Shown here piece after piece: positions 61,238 to 64,000 of a stretch of 64,000 nucleotides of DNA. The stretch is from JAGOFO01 sp964522105. GTDB taxonomy: Bacteria; Myxococcota_A; UBA9042; DTJE01. Within the stretch, counting starts at the first letter, position 1. Every line of letters starts with the position of its first letter. The notes below the pieces were generated by a model that was not told the DNA's origin, did not search any database, and saw nothing but the letters and a program-made list of their open reading frames with translations. The translations under genes were made by a program, and so were the position numbers. The stretch is taken from the NCBI GenBank assembly GCA_964522105.1, contig CAZFVA010000004.1, positions 1-64,000 of the forward strand, written 5' to 3'.

Positions 61238-62965
61238 ATGGAAACTACAGAGATCAAACGTCTTGTTGACATGGGAAAAAAGCGTGGCGGGCATTTGACC
61301 TTCGATGAGCTGAACGTGGCGATATCGAAGAGTAATGTGCCTGTTGATGACATTGATGATGTCTTGACGCAGCTTAGAACGGCCGGCGTTGAAGTTGTGG
61401 AAGGCAACGCAACGAAGTCATCAAAGATGAAGGACTCGGTGTCAGTTCCTGTGGACGAGGATTCGTACTCGGAAGCCTATGGAAAGTCCAATGATCCCGT
61501 CAGGATGTATCTGAGGCGGATGGGCGAGGTGCCTCTTCTGAATCGTGAAGGCGAAGTTGAGATCGCCAAACGGATCGAGGAAGGGGAACTGGAAGTTTTC
61601 GGTCTGATCATGGAGACCGACATCGCAATCGCTGAAATCCTGTCCCTTGAGGATCGGCTTAGAAGAAATCGGGTCAGCATCAAACAGATAGTCAAAGACC
61701 TTGATGAAGATGAAGAGGTCGGGGACGAGGTAGCCACCCGCAAAAGAGTGCTGGATCTGCTGGATCGGGCAAAAGAACTGGATAAGGTCATTCATCGCGA
61801 GGCGATGCTGCTTGAAAAGCCAAATCAGTCTCAGAAGGCCCGGACGGCGCTTGAGGCCCAGCTTGAGGCTCATAAGTATGAGATGAAGATGGTCCTGGTC
61901 GGGATGAGGCTGAATCAGTATCTTATTCGCGAGATCGTCGAGAAGCTGAAGGACCATGTAAAGAAGGTTAACGTTGCAAGATGTGAAATCAGGTCTGTCG
62001 AGCGCATGGTTGGCGATGACCTTTCCAACCTTCGCAGATTGCTTCGCGACGCCAAGGTGTCTGAAGACCGCAAAGCAATAACAGATGACAGCCGGGCCTT
62101 TGATCTTGAGCAGCTCGAGGAGATGGAGCACAAGGTTCAGAACGCCCGCAAACGCATAAGGGCTGTTGAACAGAAGGCTAATCTGGAGGCTGATAATCTG
62201 CTGAGTACTCAGCAGGCGATTATGTCTGCCGAGAAGCGGACCGAGAAGGCGAAGTGGGAGTTGGTTGAAGCCAATCTGCGGCTGGTCGTCTCGATTGCCA
62301 AGAAATACACCAACCGTGGCCTGCAGTTTCTGGATCTGATTCAGGAAGGCAATATCGGCCTGATGAAGGCTGTCGAGAAGTTTGAATATCGCAGGGGATA
62401 CAAGTTTTCGACGTATGCCACCTGGTGGATTCGTCAGGCGATTACGCGCGCAATCGCTGATCAGGCAAGGACGATTCGAATTCCGGTTCATATGATTGAA
62501 ACCATCAACAAGCTGGTTCGCACCAGCAGATATCTGGTCCAGGAGTACGGTCGTGAGCCGACACCTGAAGAGATCAGCGAAAAGATGGAGATTCCGGTCG
62601 AGAAGGTTCGCAAGGTAATGAAGATTGCCAGAGAGCCTATCTCGCTTGAAACCCCGATCGGTGAAGAAGAAGACTCGCATCTCGGCGATTTCATTGAAGA
62701 TAAAAAGACGCCGTCACCGGCTGATTCGGTAGTTAAGGCAAACCTGGCCGAACAGATGCGCAAAGTGTTGTGCGGCCTGGGTACCAGGGAAGAAAAGGTT
62801 CTGCGCATGCGTTTCGGGATTGGGGAAAAGAGCGATCACACCCTTGAAGAAGTCGGTCAGGAGTTCAGAGTAACTCGTGAACGAATTCGTCAGATCGAAG
62901 CCAAGGCGCTGCGTAAGCTTCGGCATCCTTCCAGATCAAAGAAACTGAAAACATTCCTTGAGTAG
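61238..62965 (+). CDS. rpoD: primary sigma factor RpoD (sigma-70)
   Basis: A 575-residue group 1 sigma factor. Region 1.1 is present at the N-terminus (EIKRLVDMGKKRGGHLTFDE), region 1.2 has DPVRMYLRRMGEVPLLNREG, and a nonconserved region of about 200 residues follows. Region 2 has NLRLVVSIAKKYTNRGLQFL and YATWWIRQAITRAIADQART, region 3 EPTPEEISEKM, and region 4 TLEEVGQEFRVTRERIRQIE. The ATG at 61238 follows AGAGGTGGCGA; the upstream GTG at 61208 is rejected. A 412-codon antisense frame covers most of the gene and is regarded as a shadow. Confidence 0.97.
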   Translation: METTEIKRLVDMGKKRGGHLTFDELNVAISKSNVPVDDIDDVLTQLRTAGVEVVEGNATKSSKMKDSVSVPVDEDSYSEAYGKSNDPVRMYLRRMGEVPLLNREGEVEIAKRIEEGELEVFGLIMETDIAIAEILSLEDRLRRNRVSIKQIVKDLDEDEEVGDEVATRKRVLDLLDRAKELDKVIHREAMLLEKPNQSQKARTALEAQLEAHKYEMKMVLVGMRLNQYLIREIVEKLKDHVKKVNVARCEIRSVERMVGDDLSNLRRLLRDAKVSEDRKAITDDSRAFDLEQLEEMEHKVQNARKRIRAVEQKANLEADNLLSTQQAIMSAEKRTEKAKWELVEANLRLVVSIAKKYTNRGLQFLDLIQEGNIGLMKAVEKFEYRRGYKFSTYATWWIRQAITRAIADQARTIRIPVHMIETINKLVRTSRYLVQEYGREPTPEEISEKMEIPVEKVRKVMKIAREPISLETPIGEEEDSHLGDFIEDKKTPSPADSVVKANLAEQMRKVLCGLGTREEKVLRMRFGIGEKSDHTLEEVGQEFRVTRERIRQIEAKALRKLRHPSRSKKLKTFLE

Positions 62966-62998
62966 CCGAAATCATTCCGCAATTCCGGAATCAATTTA

Positions 62999-64000
62999 AT
63001 GGATGACATTCTGAAGTTAAGTTTTCTTGGCCATCTTCAGCGCTCGGGGATAGTTCCCGGTCTGGAGAGGATGAGAGAACTGATGGAGGCGACAGGTCAT
63101 CCACAGTTGGCATATCCGACAATTCTGGTGACCGGGACTAACGGGAAGGGTTCGACAGCTTGTTTGATCGAATCAATTCTGCGGACTGCCGGGTACAGGA
63201 CCGGGCGCTTCACATCGCCCCATCTGGTTGACGTTCGTGAACGGATCGTGATTGACGGCAAGATGATTGATGAGGCGACTTTTGCGGAAATTGGCGCCAC
63301 GCTTGCGCAAGTGATGAATGAGCGGGGCATTCAGGCGACCTTTTTCGAGGCGCTGTCTGCAGTTGGCTTTCTGGCTTTTCGAAAGGCTGAAGTTGATATC
63401 GCGGTCGTGGAAATTGGAATGGGCGGGCGGTTTGATTCCACTAACGTTGCGGAGCCTGTCGTGTCGGTTCTGACAAATGTGGGCCTCGATCATGTCAATT
63501 TTCTGGGGAACAGTCGCAGGGCGATTGCCGGGGAAAAAGTCGGCGTTGCCAGGGCGGGCCGCCCATTTGTAACGGCGGTTGATGATGACATTTTTGATTC
63601 GACGGTCGGCCCGGAGTTATTGAGAGTCGGAGCCGTTCCGGTTCGTGCTGACAGGGATTTCAAGTATTTCGATGGGCCGGATGGGCTTGACTGGTGTGGA
63701 AGTTCCCGGGAATACAGGGGTCTTGTGTCAGGCCTCAAGGGGAAATTTCAGGCGGCAAATATTGCGGTGGCTGTTGCGGCCGTCGAATGCCTTTGTGAGA
63801 GTGGGTCTGGTTTCTGTGTTGATGAAGGGGCAATCAGGAAAGGTCTGAGCGCGGCAGTCTGGCCAGGTAGATTTCAGGTTGTGTCTACAGGGCCGACGGT
63901 CATTGTTGACGGGTGCCATAATGTGCATGCGGCGCAAAGCCTGCGGGAAGATCTGGCGTCACTTGCCGGGCCGATGATTCTGGTCCACGGCAGCAGGCCG
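62999..64000 (+). CDS. folC: folylpolyglutamate/dihydrofolate synthase FolC, 3' end outside the window
   Basis: An open frame of 334 codons with no stop runs to the last base. Mur ligase/FolC motifs are clear: the P-loop TGTNGKGST, FTSPHLVDVRERI, FFEALSAVGFLAF, EIGMGGRFDSTNV, TNVGLDHVNFLG and VIVDGCHNVHAA. FolC adds glutamate to folates, and in many bacteria also makes dihydrofolate from dihydropteroate. The ATG lies 34 bases after the rpoD stop, with only a weak CCGGAA site. Normal FolC is about 430 residues, so roughly 100 residues are missing. Confidence 0.95.
   Translation, partial: MDDILKLSFLGHLQRSGIVPGLERMRELMEATGHPQLAYPTILVTGTNGKGSTACLIESILRTAGYRTGRFTSPHLVDVRERIVIDGKMIDEATFAEIGATLAQVMNERGIQATFFEALSAVGFLAFRKAEVDIAVVEIGMGGRFDSTNVAEPVVSVLTNVGLDHVNFLGNSRRAIAGEKVGVARAGRPFVTAVDDDIFDSTVGPELLRVGAVPVRADRDFKYFDGPDGLDWCGSSREYRGLVSGLKGKFQAANIAVAVAAVECLCESGSGFCVDEGAIRKGLSAAVWPGRFQVVSTGPTVIVDGCHNVHAAQSLREDLASLAGPMILVHGSRP

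Noticed and set aside
61442..62680. 412-codon minus-strand open frame antisense to rpoD
   Set aside because: rpoD is unmistakable on the other strand; the antisense frame shows no family features.

Overview
The window looks like a scaffold from an uncultured Gram-negative bacterium of the Myxococcota/Bradymonadota (former deltaproteobacterial) type. Two 100-base N runs (9516-9615 and 24614-24713) mark scaffold joins, so it is probably a metagenome bin. The lineage guess rests on several traits: Asp-rich lipoprotein linkers, MopE-type Cys/Asp repeats of the CNGxDDNCDGxTDE kind in two proteins, a Cys-rich surface lipoprotein, a formylglycine-enzyme-like lipoprotein, a prolipoprotein diacylglyceryl transferase with a Cys-rich insert, and very long TPR proteins. 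No rRNA, tRNA, CRISPR array or insertion sequence was seen.

Left part (1-34 kb). The window opens inside a class III aminotransferase that is translationally coupled to LuxE-like and LuxC-like genes, a possible fatty-aldehyde/fatty-amine module. A formylglycine-enzyme-like lipoprotein and an ArnT-type membrane glycosyltransferase follow on the minus strand. A plus-strand moxR-DUF58-batA-batB/C-batD-batE aerotolerance-type operon comes next, then a 1498-residue TPR protein. A minus-strand envelope/RNA block then holds a lytic transglycosylase, a two-module radical SAM protein, an RNase II-type exonuclease, lgt and a Cys-rich lipoprotein. An M23-family protein lacking one expected zinc ligand, a TPR protein, a HIT protein and clpX complete this half.

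Middle (34.8-44.2 kb). A 475-bp AT-rich intergenic region separates clpX from a TPR protein of unknown function. Base composition of the plus strand changes here from A/C-leaning to G/T-leaning, which is the polarity expected at a replication origin, although no dnaA-type neighbours are present. Next come a signal-peptide membrane protein, a RodZ-like HTH protein, recO, a LTD/MopE surface protein and a divergent outer-membrane barrel-like protein.

Right part (44.3-64 kb). A ten-gene minus-strand operon directly downstream of uvrA encodes the core of an extracellular contractile injection system (eCIS). In order of transcription it has a DUF4255 cap/terminator, sheath 1, tube 1, a tail-assembly protein with a Zn-ribbon-like tail, a 55-residue DUF6760-like protein, sheath 2, tube 2, a 723-residue low-complexity protein with a short helical C-terminus, a LysM tube/baseplate protein and a gp27/GPD-type hub. 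The operon stops at the hub: no spike, PAAR tip, gp25, baseplate J, tape measure, fibre or AAA+ ATPase is present here. After uvrA come a PP2C phosphatase, a MopE-repeat lipoprotein, the dnaG-rpoD macromolecular-synthesis pair, and folC running off the end.

The most interesting object is the incomplete eCIS operon with its long, apparently disordered component. The LuxC/LuxE/aminotransferase set and the composition switch at about 35 kb come next.
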